From Scedosporium boydii (taxonomy: Eukaryota > Ascomycota > Sordariomycetes > Microascales > Microascaceae), in the NCBI GenBank assembly GCA_002221725.1, contig NJFT01000049.1, positions 62,001 to 126,000 of the forward strand: a DNA stretch of 64,000 nucleotides, read 5' to 3'. Positions 9,308 to 21,214 of this stretch are shown here, in pieces (within the stretch, counting starts at the first letter, position 1; the number at the start of each line of letters is the position of its first letter). Made by a program: the position numbers and the translations under genes. Below the pieces are notes generated by a model that was not told where the DNA came from, ran no database searches, and saw only the letters and a list, made by a program, of their open reading frames with translations.

Positions 9308-12300
9308 ATGGCGAGCAGCGATGAGCTATGGAGGACGATGTCAGCCGAGTCCTACCTTGGTGAGACAGAATACCAGCGAGAGATATACGACACGGGAGTC
9401 GATACAACTACTGGCATTGCGCATCCCCAACCTGACGAGAAGATAGACTCGACAGCAATCTCGATTAAATCTTTCTACGACAAGACAAGAGATCCAAATG
9501 AAAAGCCACCAAGGCTTGGGCTGACCTGGACGGATCTATCGGTTCGCGGAGCAGCCGGAGGCCTTCGAGTTCACGAAAATGTGCTGTCGCAGTTTAACAT
9601 CCCGCGGAAATTCAAGGAGGGGAGACAGAACAAAGCACACAAGGACCTTAGGATTATTCTCGACCGAGTTCACGGCTGTGTCAAACCTGGAGAAATGTTG
9701 CTCGTTCTCGGTCGGCCCGGCTCCGGCTGCACCTCACTTCTTAACATTCTCGCCAACAGGCGTCACGGGTATGAAGAAATCGAGGGTCGAGTTCGCTTTG
9801 GGTCCATGGATGAGGTGCAGGCCCGACAGTACCGCGGACGCATCGTTATGAATACCGAAAACGAGCTCTTCTTCCCGACTCTAACTGTAGACCAGACGGT
9901 GGAGTTTGCAACCAAGATGAAAATCCCACACGATTCATGCCCCATTCCGGCCGACTTTTCCAGTGTGAAGGAGTACAGGAACGCTGTCAAGACTTTCATC
10001 CTCCGCACCCTCGGCATTTTCCACACCAGCGACACAATGGTGGGGAATGAGTTCATACGTGGCGTCTCGGGAGGCGAGAGGAAGCGAGTGTCTATTGCGG
10101 AAGTGCTGGCAACGGATGCTAGCATCTATTGCTGGGATAATAGCACGAGGGGCTTGGATGCCAGCAATGCGCTTGAATGGACTCGAGCGGTCCGCGCAAT
10201 GACGGACATTCTAGGTCTCACAACCATCGCGACGCTTTATCAGCCTGGAAATGGTATTTACAATTTATTCGACAAGGTTCTAGTGCTGGACGGAGGGAGA
10301 GAGATCTTCTACGGGCGGCGGGAGGAGGCGCGGCCCTTCATGGAGAGTCTGGGATTCGTGTGTGCTGATGGCGCAAATGTTGGCGACTTCCTTACCGGCG
10401 TGACAGTCCCATCGGAGCGTCAGGTTCGTCCCGACAAGAGTGCCTCGTTCCCCAGGAGTGCTGTGGAAATCGAGACTATTTACAATAAATCAGAAATCAG
10501 AATGAGGATGGCGAAGGAGTACAACTACGGCGAGAGCGATGCTGCCATATCAAATACCAAGAGCTTTCAGGATTCAGTGGCACATACCAAAGCCGGAAGT
10601 CTGCCTCACCATTCACCATTCACAGTCTCATTTGCCCAGCAAGTGAGGGCACTAACCACTCGTCAATACCAACTGCTCTGGGGCGACAGAGCAACGCTCG
10701 GCATCAAGCAGGCCTCAACGCTGATCCAGGCGTTGATTGCTGGATCTCTCTTTTACAATGCCCCTGCTAATTCGCATGGGCTCTTCATCAAAGGCGGCGC
10801 ATTATTCTGGTCAACCCTATACCACTGCTTAGTCGCCATGTCTGAAACCATCGCAACTTTCTTTGGACGTCCCATCCTCTCGAAGCACAAGGAGTTCGCC
10901 TTCTATCACCCAGCCGCTTTCTGCCTGGCTCAGATCGCCGCAGACATCCCGCCACTGTTCGTCCAAGTTACCGTTTTTGGAATCATCGTGTACTGGATGG
11001 CGGGACTTCGAGATACTGCCGGGGCCTTCTTTACCTATTGGCTTCTGATTTTCTCTAACTCCTTCTGCATGACGGCCTTTTTCCGGTTATGCGGTGCGGC
11101 TTTCCCAACATTCGATGCAGCCTCCAAAGTGTCCGGGTTCGTTATCAACGCTGTTGCAACATACACCGGCTTCATGATTCCCAAGCCTGGTGAGCGCGTA
11201 CCTCCCTCTTTCGACCCACAAATGGCAAGCCGAAGTTAGGTTCTTATGCTGACGTCTTATAGAAATGCATCCGTGGTTCGTTTGGATTTATTGGATCAAC
11301 CCATTAGCGTATACCTACGAGGCATTGGCCGCCAACGAATTCCACAACACAATCATCCCTTGCGTCGATAACAATCTAGTGCCTTCTGGCGATGGCTACG
11401 CAAATTTGAACTTTGCCGCTTGCACCGGAGTCAGGGGCGCAACCCCAGGCGCCACTTTCGTTACGGGGGATCAATACCTAGACTCTCTGTCATATTCGCG
11501 GTCCCATCTATGGAGGAACTTTGGCATCGTTTGGGCATGGGCGGCGTTATTTATCAGTTTAACAATCTTTTTCACAAGTCGGTGGCGAACGTATATCGGA
11601 GGCGGAATCCATCTCGTTCCCCGAGAACGCATGGCCGCGAATAAGCCCCTCGCACCAAAGAAGGATGAAGAGTTCCAAGCTGGTTCGGGCTACCAGAGCA
11701 CCGCACAGACTGAGAATGGAGTCAAGGCCGAGCCGAACAACTCGGACGTGTCGGGCAATTCCCTAATGAGAAATGCTTCGGTTTTCACCTGGAAGAACCT
11801 CAGTTATACGGTTAAAACTCCGTCGGGAGACCTCAGGCTTCTCGACAACGTCAGCGGATGGGTCAAGCCAGGCATGCTTGGAGCTCTAATGGGAAGCAGC
11901 GGTGCCGGTAAAACCACATTGATGGATGTCCTGGCTCAGCGAAAAACCAAGGGGACGATTACCGGCTCAGTTCTCGTCGACGGGCGTGAATTGCCAGTCT
12001 CATTCCAACGGTCCGCCGGATACTGCGAACAATTCGACGTGCATGAGCCATTTTCGACTGTCCGTGAAGCCCTCGAGTTCTCGGCGCTTCTGCGACAGAG
12101 GCGAGATACGCCCGACAAGGAAAAGCTGGCCTATGTAGACACGGTAATCGACCTACTCGAGCTTCAAGATATAGAGCATAGTCTCATCGGGCGTCCGGGA
12201 GTGGGGCTATCGGTTGAGCAGCGCAAGCGCGTTAGTGTTGGGATAGAGCTCGTTGCTAAACCTGGTATCCTGATCTTTTTAGATGAACCTACATCGGGCC

Positions 12301-13676
12301 TCGACGGCCAAGCTGCATACAATATTATGCGGTTCCTTCGAAAACTGGCTTCTGCCGGCCAATCTATTCTTTGCACTATCCACCAGCCTAGCGAGCAAAT
12401 CTTCTCTCAGTTTGACACCCTTCTACTTCTGGCAGAAGGCGGTAAGACGGTATACCTAGGTGATATCGGCCCGGGCGCCATCACTCTCAAGGACTATTTT
12501 GCTCGACACGGTGCTCCTTGCCCTCCGGATGCAAACCCAGCCGAGCATATGATTGACGTGGTGTCGGGGGTAGAACACGAGAAAGACTGGCATCAGATAT
12601 GGCTACATTCGTCGGAGTATGAGCAGACTATGGCATATCTCGACAGCATGATTCGGACTGCTGCGTCAAACCCACCTGGAGTGGAAGACGACGGCCATGA
12701 GTTTGCCGCCTCCATGGCCACTCAAACCAAGGTCGTGACGAGACGGATGAACGTCACTCTCTATCGCAATACCGATTACGTTATGAACAAAATCGTATTG
12801 CATATAATGTCCGGCCTCTTCAATGGTTTTACGTTCTGGCAGATTGGTAATAGCATAAAGGATCTGCAAAACGCGCTGTTCGCCATTTTCAACTTTCTCT
12901 TTGTTGCCCCTGGGGTCATCGCACAGCTCCAGCCTCTGTTTATCGACCGTCGAGACATGTTCGAAATCCGAGAGAAGAAGTCTAAGACGTACCACTGGGC
13001 CCCCTTCGTCACGGGCTTAATCGTATCGGAGGTACCGTACCTTATCGTCTCCGGTTTTCTCTACTATGTGACCTTTTACTTTACGGTTGGATTTCCCACG
13101 GAAGCCAATAAGGCCGGCGGCGTTTTCTTCGTCATGATCATGTACGAGTTTCTCTATACGGGCATCGGTCAATTCATCGCTGCGTACGCGCCCAATGCCA
13201 TTTTCGCCTCTTTGGTCAATCCACTGCTCATCAGTATCTTGGTCTCGTTTTGCGGTGTTCTCGTCCCATACTCTCAGCTGCAGGCATTCTGGCGCTACTG
13301 GATGTATTACATCAACCCGTTCACCTATTTGATGGGTTCCCTGATCAACTTTGCCCTCTTCGGCAGACCCATCGAGTGTGAGGAATCAGAACTCGCTATT
13401 TTCAACCCTCCGAACAATAGTACCTGCATCGACTTCTTGTCCGCGTACCTCCAAGGGGCGGGCTCTGGAGCCAATCTTCTTAACCCCGATGCCACGAGCG
13501 GTTGCCGGGTTTGTCAGTATGCGTCGGGCACTGATTACCTTCGTACGCTGAACCTAAAGGCCTCTTACTACGCCTGGAGAGATGCGGGCATTGTCGTCGG
13601 ATTCGTGTTTTCGTCGTATGGTCTAGTATATGGCTTGATGAAGCTGAGGACAAGGGCCACAAAGAAGGTCGAATAA
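9308..13676 (+). CDS. PDR-type ABC-G multidrug transporter
   Basis: Two exons, 9308-11189 and 11263-13676, joined over a 73-nt intron (GTGAGC..TAG) that restores [16 protein letters not shown]; about 1431 aa. The first ATG in frame is 9308 ([10 protein letters not shown]). The layout is (NBD-TMD)x2. NBD1 has the fungal degenerate Walker [10 protein letters not shown], the signature [10 protein letters not shown] and Walker B with Trp ([14 protein letters not shown]). NBD2 has a canonical Walker [10 protein letters not shown], a degenerate signature [10 protein letters not shown] and Walker [14 protein letters not shown]. This asymmetry is diagnostic of the CDR/PDR5 group, plasma-membrane pumps that export azoles, plant defence compounds or the fungus's own metabolites. 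The substrate cannot be read from sequence. No frame breaks seen. Confidence 0.93.
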
Positions 13677-14577
13677 ACGAGAAGATTTGAGGTTGTATCA
13701 TTTACTGCACAGCTGCTTAGGCCATGCAAATTAGCTGGCTTGCCAGTGATGGCAGGGCCTTGAAAAAGTCAGCTATGGAAGAAAGATTCGCTAGGCAAGG
13801 CGAAGGAAGTCGGTGTAATAACAGTGCCTCTCTTCTGCTTTTCCATTTAAAGGGTCATAAACATCATAATCAGTCCGACGTTCCTCTTTCATGTAAAATT
13901 AAATATTATTCCTAGTTCTGTGCAGGTCAAACCAAACTATCAGTATGGTCTAGTGCACCTCGCCGCTCAGGGACAGGATATCTTTAGATGTAGAATTTCA
14001 ACCAGACCGGGCTCATGAATTAGTGATCTCCTTTGGCATATACTCCATACAAATCCTACTGCGGACATAGCGGAGACACATCAAATGAGATTCGGATGCA
14101 CCTTTTGGTTATTTTATTATTCTCAGCCAGAAAATCTGTAGAGACTAGAGACCAATGCAGTCCAGACTCCAGGGGCTTGAAAAAGTGACATTTGAAATAT
14201 ACCCACGCCTCACGCCATCAGAAAACCCGACTTTACAGTTGAGCAGCACTTCTCTCTTCACTGTCTTCAGTGACTGTGACTCAAATACTTCACTTTCGCC
14301 TGGTGATCTGTGGTTTCATATCAATCGGATATACTTGATTTTGCCAGCAGATGGAATTAAGCGTGTTCATTCAGGAAAGTCCTCACGTAATATCATATCA
14401 ATGGCTTAAAGAGCTTTATACACTCAATTTCGGGGACCAGGACAATCCATAAATTTACCGTAATCACTGCACATATCTGCGCTTGACGTAGACTTCGCTA
14501 CAGCGGTACTTCCGACGTTCGTGGATTATTACATGCGTCCCTTAATGCTCTCAACCCGCCACATCCCAGCATTCTTA
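13677..14577. other. Intergenic region (convergent)
   Basis: The ABC gene and the lipase gene converge here. A/T-rich, with only short unsupported reading frames. Confidence 0.5.
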
Positions 14578-15924
14578 TCAAAACGAGAGGCTACTCACGA
14601 CTGGAGCAATGGTGCGTTTTTGGCATCCCTTCTCCAGCGGTAGACTATTGAATCGATCCGCAATCCAACCTAGATAATCCGCCTGCGCGGCATAAGATAC
14701 AGGATCGTGGTCCAGGTCGGGGTAAAGTAGGAGCTCCGCCGTAGAATTGGGAAATGCTTCACAAGTAAGGTCGAAATCCTCTTCAGTAGCATTGGCATAC
14801 GTGAGCATGTCGGCAAGGCCCTGAACCACCAGCATAGGCCCGGCTAGCTTATGCGGGCCGGCACCGTTAAACCGTTCTTGCCAGTCAAGAAGCTCCGGTA
14901 ACTCTAGCCAGCTGATATCTTTGTAGAGTTCAGTTTGAGTAAGATCCGAGTAGAGAGCTATGCCGGTTGCTAGGCATCCGTGATCCGCGAGCGGAATTCT
15001 ATCGAGGACGATATCACTGACGTAGTCTTCAACCCGGACGGAGGGAAAGAGGCGCGATACAGATTGCAAGAAGAAAATGGAAACGACGTCGCCAACAGGC
15101 CCACCGTTGGCTAGACGGAAAGACTCGGGAATAAGTGACAGAGGACGTAGGGCTGGAGCGGCGGAAACGGCGCCGAGAAACCCTCCGGTCGCCTTGCCCG
15201 GCCGAGCCTCGCGCTCGTTGGTTCGCCAAGCAGTCATGCCGCCTTCACTATGTCCGACGACGACCCATTCATGGGTGAGCAGATTCCCGAGGCGGCTTCG
15301 CACGGCTTGGACAGCAAAACCAACATCGCCAGCATGTAAAGCCCCAGATTCGTACATGAATCCTTGGGGGATATCGCTGCCCTGTCCCGCGTAATCAGGG
15401 GCAATGACGATGTAGCCCTGTTGGACGAGAGCAAATGGTCCCTCCCATCCGTAGTAAAGAGCTTTGTGATTTGAAGGAGCGCATTGCCTCGTCCCTCCTG
15501 CAGTTCCGTGGGCCCAGACAACTGTGCGCAGCGCCTGTCCTTCTCCTAGGGGGTTTGAATACGGGATCAACACGAATCCCGTCGCCGGGATAGCGTTTCC
15601 GTCGATATCCTCGCTCATGTAGAAGATTCGAGACAAGGAAACTCCAGAGGGAAGGGACCATATCTGAGAAATTTGCTCGGGGGTCAACTCGTCCCACTTG
15701 ACAAGGTCGCCAGCTGCATAAGCAGAGACGTTAGCTGGACTATCGTAAAACTTGTCCGCAGCTACGTCAAAGCTGACCCAAGAGTCAGCCTCGGACGCAA
15801 GGGCCTTTTGGTACCGAAGATGGCAGGCTACATCGCAAGCTGAAAAGGTATTTTCTGTGGCTGCGTGGCATGGCAAGGCGCCGATGGAGATCAATGAGAG
15901 GAGAGTGAGAAGCTTGTGAGCCAT
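14578..15924 (-). CDS. Secretory lipase family protein (LIP-type alpha/beta hydrolase)
   Basis: Intronless reading of 448 aa. A signal peptide is visible (MAHKLLTLLSLISIGALPCHA), followed by paired cysteines (CDVACHLRYQ). The alpha/beta-hydrolase core shows the oxyanion region VVWAHGTAGG, the nucleophile elbow GHSEGG and a late acid/histidine region (VVQGLADML, YPDLDHDPVSYAAQADYLGW). This order matches the Candida LIP / DAP2-type secretory lipase family, which hydrolyses triacylglycerols or other esters outside the cell. It is transcribed away from the Zn2Cys6 regulator, with about 600 bp between the starts, so that regulator is a candidate controller. The last residues include a GTGAGT that could be a splice donor, so the extreme C-terminus is less certain. 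Confidence 0.85.
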   Translation of the reverse strand: MAHKLLTLLSLISIGALPCHAATENTFSACDVACHLRYQKALASEADSWVSFDVAADKFYDSPANVSAYAAGDLVKWDELTPEQISQIWSLPSGVSLSRIFYMSEDIDGNAIPATGFVLIPYSNPLGEGQALRTVVWAHGTAGGTRQCAPSNHKALYYGWEGPFALVQQGYIVIAPDYAGQGSDIPQGFMYESGALHAGDVGFAVQAVRSRLGNLLTHEWVVVGHSEGGMTAWRTNEREARPGKATGGFLGAVSAAPALRPLSLIPESFRLANGGPVGDVVSIFFLQSVSRLFPSVRVEDYVSDIVLDRIPLADHGCLATGIALYSDLTQTELYKDISWLELPELLDWQERFNGAGPHKLAGPMLVVQGLADMLTYANATEEDFDLTCEAFPNSTAELLLYPDLDHDPVSYAAQADYLGWIADRFNSLPLEKGCQKRTIAPVVSSLSF

Positions 15925-16520
15925 GGTGGAAGATTGGAAGACGAGAGTAGAGTCAAATGGACCGCTGGGAAAACACCTGTTGAGCAGAACTCAAGAGGGC
16001 CGAAGGAGGCGGTCCCCAGTCTTAATATAATAGTTATTTTACGAGACTGTATCGGCAACCCATCAATATCAGATCTTCCAAAGTCTTCAAAGTTCTTCTG
16101 CCGGGGGTCAAAAGCCGATAGAAGATGCCGACGTAGTTAATCCAACCAGAATGGCTCAGTATCCTCGGATGATATATTGAACTTCCATGAACCGTACAAC
16201 TCGCATATCTAGAACGGCGATTTTCTGTGAGATGGGAAATGGATCGGGTCCAGGGATGTTGAGTCGTCGATTTGTGATTGGAACAGCGGACGTGGAGAGA
16301 TGCCGGGCTATTACTGAAAAAGGAAGCTCCACCCACCATAAGTGGGGCTATCGTCAGTCCAAGTCTCCATGTTGCACTCTCCATCCGGCAAAGGTCCAAA
16401 AGGTCCATCGCACACAATATTGGAGATTGAGGCAAGTCCAGCCCGCCCAGTTTCTTTTTCATCAGCTACATACTCATTCTACCTTTGTTGTTGTGCCGAC
16501 TAGCTCGCAAATTTTGTATT
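15925..16520. other. Divergent promoter region, lipase and Zn2Cys6 regulator
   Basis: About 600 bp separate the two divergent start codons. I see no supported gene and did not find a clear inverted CGG/CCG operator. Confidence 0.5.
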
Positions 16521-18077
16521 ATGGGGCGCGAAGACCTTACGAATACGGAACGAAAGACCCGATCCCGCGGCGGATGCGCGAATTGCAAGAAACGGAGGCG
16601 GAAATGTGACGAAACGAGTCCCGCCTGTCTTGCCTGCCAGCGCCGAGGAATATCATGCGGGGGTTATGGGGTCAATCTACAGTGGAATTGTGGGGTAGCT
16701 TCCCGTGGTTATCTTGCTGGCGCGACTCTTCCTATCCTTCCGCCGCAGGACTGTTCAATAGACGAAAATCCCCGGAGACGTGCTCGCCCAGAGACGCGGA
16801 ACACAGATAGGGGACAAGATCGATCTTCCATTGTCAAAAATCCTCCAATTGGCCAGTCCGCTTGTATAGACGATGAATGCAGGCGACTTTTCTCTAAATG
16901 TTTGTCTGTCCACATACTCTTTTATCAGACTATTAAGCCTAAGTAAGCCACTAATGGGTCTTTGTTGAGAATCAGTTCTTCAGACCGGAGTCTATATGAT
17001 CTACAGGACCTCGACAGACTGCTGGATGAGGAACATGATAGAGGAGTTATCCGAAGAGTCACCGGCTTTAATATCCGTTTGTGCCGCTTTGGAGTTGACA
17101 CACCCGGCCTATCCTCCAGAACAACACTACTTGTTTGTTGAGAACGCCCTACGCGTGTTCCGATCTGAAATTACCGACGACGCAACTTTCAGGAATTTCA
17201 GGAGAGGCACACTATGTGCCTGTCTACTTATATGTACAATATCTGTAATGAGACCACTGCGCTTCTTGGCCCTTTCTCGGTTGTATGTGCTCACGATCTC
17301 CCATAGATCATACAAGGCGTGCGGTGGACCAGTCACTTGCGCTGTATCACGGACATATACGGCCTGGACGGCGATCTCGAACGGCTGGCATCTCTCGATG
17401 ACCCATTTTCTGTCCATCTCCTAGAAGTTGTAGGGGTGATGGACCTGCCCAATTTTGTCTTCGGCGGCCTCAGCCCTCGCCTCGACTTCTGGAAACGGTT
17501 CCGTCAGGCTCAATTCAAGGCGAAGAACACACTGGACGCCGGCATTGAAATAGTCAGCGGCCTCCCTCGCTCACTCTTGGACATTTTAGCCTGCTTCGAT
17601 GAGCCGGCCGTGGAAGAGCGGTTATGGCTTTGGCATGGAACGACGGGCCACGTCCTGCAAATCCAGCTCTGGGACGCTTGGCGATTCAGTGGCATTCTGC
17701 TGGCACGGCGGACTCAAGGAAGCTACCATACTACCTCGATTTCTTTGCCGACTTCAGAAGAGCTCCTAGGCCTCCTCGTCGCGTCGTTGGATTCTTTGCG
17801 ACTAGGCGTGCAACAGCCAGAAACTCAGCACTTGCTCATCTGCCATGCACTGCTCTATCCGTACATGATCTCTGCCTCAGAGTTTACCCCGATGCGATCC
17901 CATCCAGAGTGGAAGGCACAACTGAATCGAGTACGCGACTTCTTATCGGAACTCGACCCTACAGATAATTGTCAAGTTGGACTCCAGGTCATTGATGAGG
18001 CTTGGCAGAATGGCGGTGAAACCGTCGACCTCGATGCCGAAGTTAGGCTACGCGGCCTGGAGCTTGCCTTGTTTTGA
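16521..18077 (+). CDS. Zn2Cys6 transcription factor (fungal-specific TF / ARCA-like)
   Basis: Three exons: 16521-16943, 16984-17244 and 17307-18077; about 484 aa. Start chosen at MGREDLTNTE because the zinc cluster follows at once: CANCKKRRRKCDETSPACLACQRRGISC (six cysteines; CX2CX6CX5CX2CX6C). The first join uses GTAAGC..CAG. The second (GTAATG..TAG) restores LLICTISIIQGVRWTSHL, typical of the middle-homology region of the fungal_trans_2 / ARCA-like group (nuclear activators or repressors). The C-terminal part (LLVASLDSLRLGVQQPETQH) is helical. It is divergent from the secretory lipase, a plausible local target, though that is inference. No breaks seen. Confidence 0.82.
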
Positions 18078-18339
18078 GAAAACTCTGCGGTCATGATAGC
18101 GATGGAGTAGGGCTCCAATTTTCTATCTGGTCTCATTTGATATTCGGGCTGTATCGAGGAAACCATTTATTTCAGGCACCGAGTTTCGGTTGGCTTCTTA
18201 GGATATCTAAACATCTCCCTCATTCATTCTTTAAGATCCACTCGCGTTCTTTCGTAGGAAGTAATAATATGTTTATTTCAGCCCTACAAAAAACATCTCC
18301 TTTACAAACGACTTAAGACTTTATTCGAAAACACAGTAT

Positions 18340-18660
18340 ATCGCATTGGAACATAAAGGCGCGAGGGAGCAACTGGAAAGCCGACTTCATGAGATAACGG
18401 GGATCGATGTAAAAGCCCTGCGAGATGGCGCTTCAAGAAAGACTCTTCCTATGGCGAGGAAGACGGCATGGCCTTCATCCCGACAAACTATGAGGACCGA
18501 AGAGACTGCATACTGTCTTCTAGGCATCTTCGAAGTCAGTGTGCCCTCGTTATATGGGGAGAGGGACAAAGAATTCTAACGCTTACCGGAAGAAATTATC
18601 AGGACAACATATAGCATAACTCTCTTTGAATGGAAACCCTCCAACATGTCGCAGAGGTTC
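18340..18660 (+). pseudogene. HET-domain gene remnant (C-terminal half of the HET domain)
   Basis: The translation keeps the order of a HET-domain C-terminus: SRLHEITGID, then SSRQTMRTEETAYCLLGIFE, then VPSLYGERDKEF. Intact HET proteins carry the equivalents TGI-, S-R-TTR-ED-AYCLLGIF and MPLLYGEG-KAF. A TAA stop falls right after KEF (about 18577), yet the same frame continues with RLPEEIIRTT and ITLFEWKP, which also belong to the family. Nothing resembling the HET N-terminus or a start is found upstream. It is a decayed fragment of a heterokaryon-incompatibility-type gene. Confidence 0.7.
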
Positions 18661-19248
18661 CTGCTTTACATGATGGATGCTGTCTCGGCGTAAAGTACAT
18701 CACTGGAGTTTGTTTAGCCACAGACAATCAACGTTTTGGTCCAAATAATTCTTTGGGCCTTCGGGCTCAGGTGGGGTGTGCAGTAGCTGTAAGGAACCAT
18801 TGTTTGCGCTTGCAAGCGTTTGGGGACTCTCCCAGGCACTCCACGGCCTGTTGCTCTCGACTTGAATGAGGAGTCATTGATGTTTAGTGTTTGTGGAACA
18901 TCAAAGTTGATTGTTGAGAGAGCAATTAGGACTGGTTCAGCTGGAGGCCGCCTGCCTGCGCTGCGGATAGGCAGGGCAGGGAGTGACAGGACCAAATGCA
19001 ACATTGAAGTGTAATTATTAGGGGCTGGTCTTCCAAACTATTCCTCACTAGGCTGCAATTGTGCTGTTTGGTGGCTCATTCATGACCCCGCCGAATGACT
19101 AACAAGGGCCAAGGGGCAGGGACAGAGAGTCCAGGGACCAGGCCCGGTGCAGGCAGCATCTCTCAATTACTCTCCTGATCCCTGCCTTAGCGGTGGCTGC
19201 CTACCTGCAGTTTTCCGTGAGAATTGGGGGAAAAGGACACAAACGAGG

Positions 19249-19254
19249 TATAAA
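19249..19254 (+). promoter_or_regulatory. TATA box of the BCS1-like gene
   Basis: TATAAA 95 nt upstream of the start codon at 19349, followed by a CT-rich stretch before the ATG, as in many fungal core promoters. Confidence 0.45.
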
Positions 19255-19348
19255 GGAATGACTTCTTCCTTGCCCAGTCCTCAGTCATCTTTCAAATTCA
19301 AAACTCTAAATTCCAACTTCTTTTCAACTTGCCAGCCATTCCGAAGCA

Positions 19349-21214
19349 ATGAGACACTGGGCTGACGGCTCTTCTAACCTTCTCGGCCTTGCCTCCATCG
19401 GCAACCTGGTTGGAGCAGAGCCCAAAATAGCGTCCTTCATCGAATCGTCGCCACTATTATCTTATATCTCTTCCTTCTTCGCATCTTGGCTCCGCATCGA
19501 TGTCGCGTCCTTAACAATTGCCCTCGCCATCCTTGGCACCTTCCCTTCTGCCTTTGACCGCCTCCGTTCCATCGCATCCCGCCTCGCATGGTGGATCGCC
19601 AAGCACTTTATGGCCGCTGTGTGCATCAGCGGGAATGATCTCCTGAACAAAGAGGTCATCAACTGGCTCAGTTACAACGTTCTACCCGCTCGCTCCGTGC
19701 GAATGCTGTCTGCTCGTACCGAGGCCATCCCGGACCCCTACAACCATTGCCGACAAGAGCAGGAGAGGAACGACATACGGGACGAGAAACGTGTCCCTGT
19801 GCGCTATCTCCCCACCTACGGCACCACTTGGTTCTTCTACGACTGGAATCTCTTCTTCGTGAAGCGAAACCCTCAGAACTACCATGGCCTAGCCGACGAC
19901 GGAATCATCCCTGTCGAGTTCACGACCGCCCCAGAAGGTTCCGAACCGGTGACCGTCATGTGCCTGGGGCGGTCCGCCGAACCAATTAAGAAATTCTTGC
20001 AAGCCTGCCGAGACTTCTCCGACGAGCAGCGAAATGCCTACACAAGCGTCCGTTCGTCCAAGAAGACCGACTACATTGCCGAGGATTGCTGGGGCTGCGT
20101 CGTCTTGCGTCCCATTCGACGCATGGAAACCGTCCACTTCGACGAGAAAACCAAAACGAGGTTGGTGAGGGACGTCAAGCAATACCTCGATCCCATGACG
20201 AGGAAATTTTACAACAGCAAAGGCATCCCGTACCGGAGAGGATACCTCCTTCACGGCCCTCCAGGGACCGGGAAGACGTCCCTTTCTCTTGCTCTGGCCG
20301 GGCTTTTCGGCCTGGATCTCTATCTCTGCCACGTTCCCAGCATCAAGAGTGACTCTGACCTGGAGAACCATTTTTCAACGCTGCCGCCTAAGTGCATTGT
20401 TCTCCTCGAGGATATCGACGCCGTGGGAATTAAGCGACGGAGAGAGAACGACGAGGACTCGGATGCAGACGATGATTCCGACGTGGATGAAGACGAAAAC
20501 TACCCGAAGAATCATTCATATCCCGGTTGCTCTCTCGGCGGGTTGCTCAACGTTCTAGACGGCGTGTCGTCCCAGGAGGGTCGCATCGTGCTAATGACAT
20601 CCAACTTTGCCCACCGACTTGACCGCGCCCTTGTTCGGCCCGGACGGATCGACAAGATGATCTTCCTCGGTAACATCTCACGGCGGAGCGCCGAGTTGAT
20701 GTTCGAGAGAATGTATCTGGCCGCGGAGGACGGTCTGCAAGGCGAGCTCGAAAATAAGCTGTCCAGGGAGGAACTCAGGGAGCTCTCGGAGAAGTTCGGA
20801 TCCAAGGTTCCCAATGAGGTCTTCACTCCCGCCCAACTCCAGGGCTATCTGCTAAATTACAGGCAGGACCCTCATCTCGCCGTCGAGGAGATTGAGTCCT
20901 GGGTGGAGGAGGAGAGGAAGGCCATGGAAGATATGGAGGCGCTGAAGCGGGCAGAGGCGGAAAGGCGCAGGAGGAAGCGGGAGGCTAAGAGGACCCAGGT
21001 GAATATCGATTTGGCCGGTATATCGGATCCACGGAGGCGAGTGGAGGACATGGTGCATGAGGTTCCCGTAAACGGCGATGGTCAGGCCCAGGCGCTGGCG
21101 GCGGAGGAATCAGCGAAAGACTCGCCTGATAGGGTGGATGGCCCAGATTCTCCCACAAGTGGTGGGGATCCTGCCAACTCAGCGGACGGCTTCGTTCGCG
21201 TACGTGATTTTTAG
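19349..21214 (+). CDS. BCS1-like AAA ATPase
   Basis: Intronless, 621 aa. An N-terminal hydrophobic segment (about residues 50-68, near VASLTIALAILGTFPSAF) is followed by a BCS1_N domain and a AAA module: Walker A GPPGTGKTS, Walker B CIVLLEDIDAV and an arginine-finger region ALVRPGRIDKM. A very acidic insert (EDSDADDDSDVDEDE) separates Walker B from SLGGLLNVLDGV, a common feature of fungal BCS1 paralogues. The C-terminus has a charged coiled-coil tract (about 515-555, EEERKAMEDMEALKRAEAERR). True BCS1 inserts the Rieske protein into mitochondrial complex III; the expanded fungal paralogues, of which this is probably one, have largely unknown roles. It lies between NLR- and HET-type genes. No frame break. 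Confidence 0.88.
   Translation: MRHWADGSSNLLGLASIGNLVGAEPKIASFIESSPLLSYISSFFASWLRIDVASLTIALAILGTFPSAFDRLRSIASRLAWWIAKHFMAAVCISGNDLLNKEVINWLSYNVLPARSVRMLSARTEAIPDPYNHCRQEQERNDIRDEKRVPVRYLPTYGTTWFFYDWNLFFVKRNPQNYHGLADDGIIPVEFTTAPEGSEPVTVMCLGRSAEPIKKFLQACRDFSDEQRNAYTSVRSSKKTDYIAEDCWGCVVLRPIRRMETVHFDEKTKTRLVRDVKQYLDPMTRKFYNSKGIPYRRGYLLHGPPGTGKTSLSLALAGLFGLDLYLCHVPSIKSDSDLENHFSTLPPKCIVLLEDIDAVGIKRRRENDEDSDADDDSDVDEDENYPKNHSYPGCSLGGLLNVLDGVSSQEGRIVLMTSNFAHRLDRALVRPGRIDKMIFLGNISRRSAELMFERMYLAAEDGLQGELENKLSREELRELSEKFGSKVPNEVFTPAQLQGYLLNYRQDPHLAVEEIESWVEEERKAMEDMEALKRAEAERRRRKREAKRTQVNIDLAGISDPRRRVEDMVHEVPVNGDGQAQALAAEESAKDSPDRVDGPDSPTSGGDPANSADGFVRVRDF

Larger units (their letters stand above)
18078..19348. 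other. Intergenic region with a HET relic
   Basis: Contains the HET-domain remnant listed separately and the BCS1-like promoter. The remainder (18700-19150) is non-coding sequence I could not assign. Confidence 0.5.

Noticed and set aside
9308..18077. Secondary-metabolite cluster around the ABC transporter
   Set aside because: No PKS, NRPS, terpene synthase or prenyltransferase in the window.
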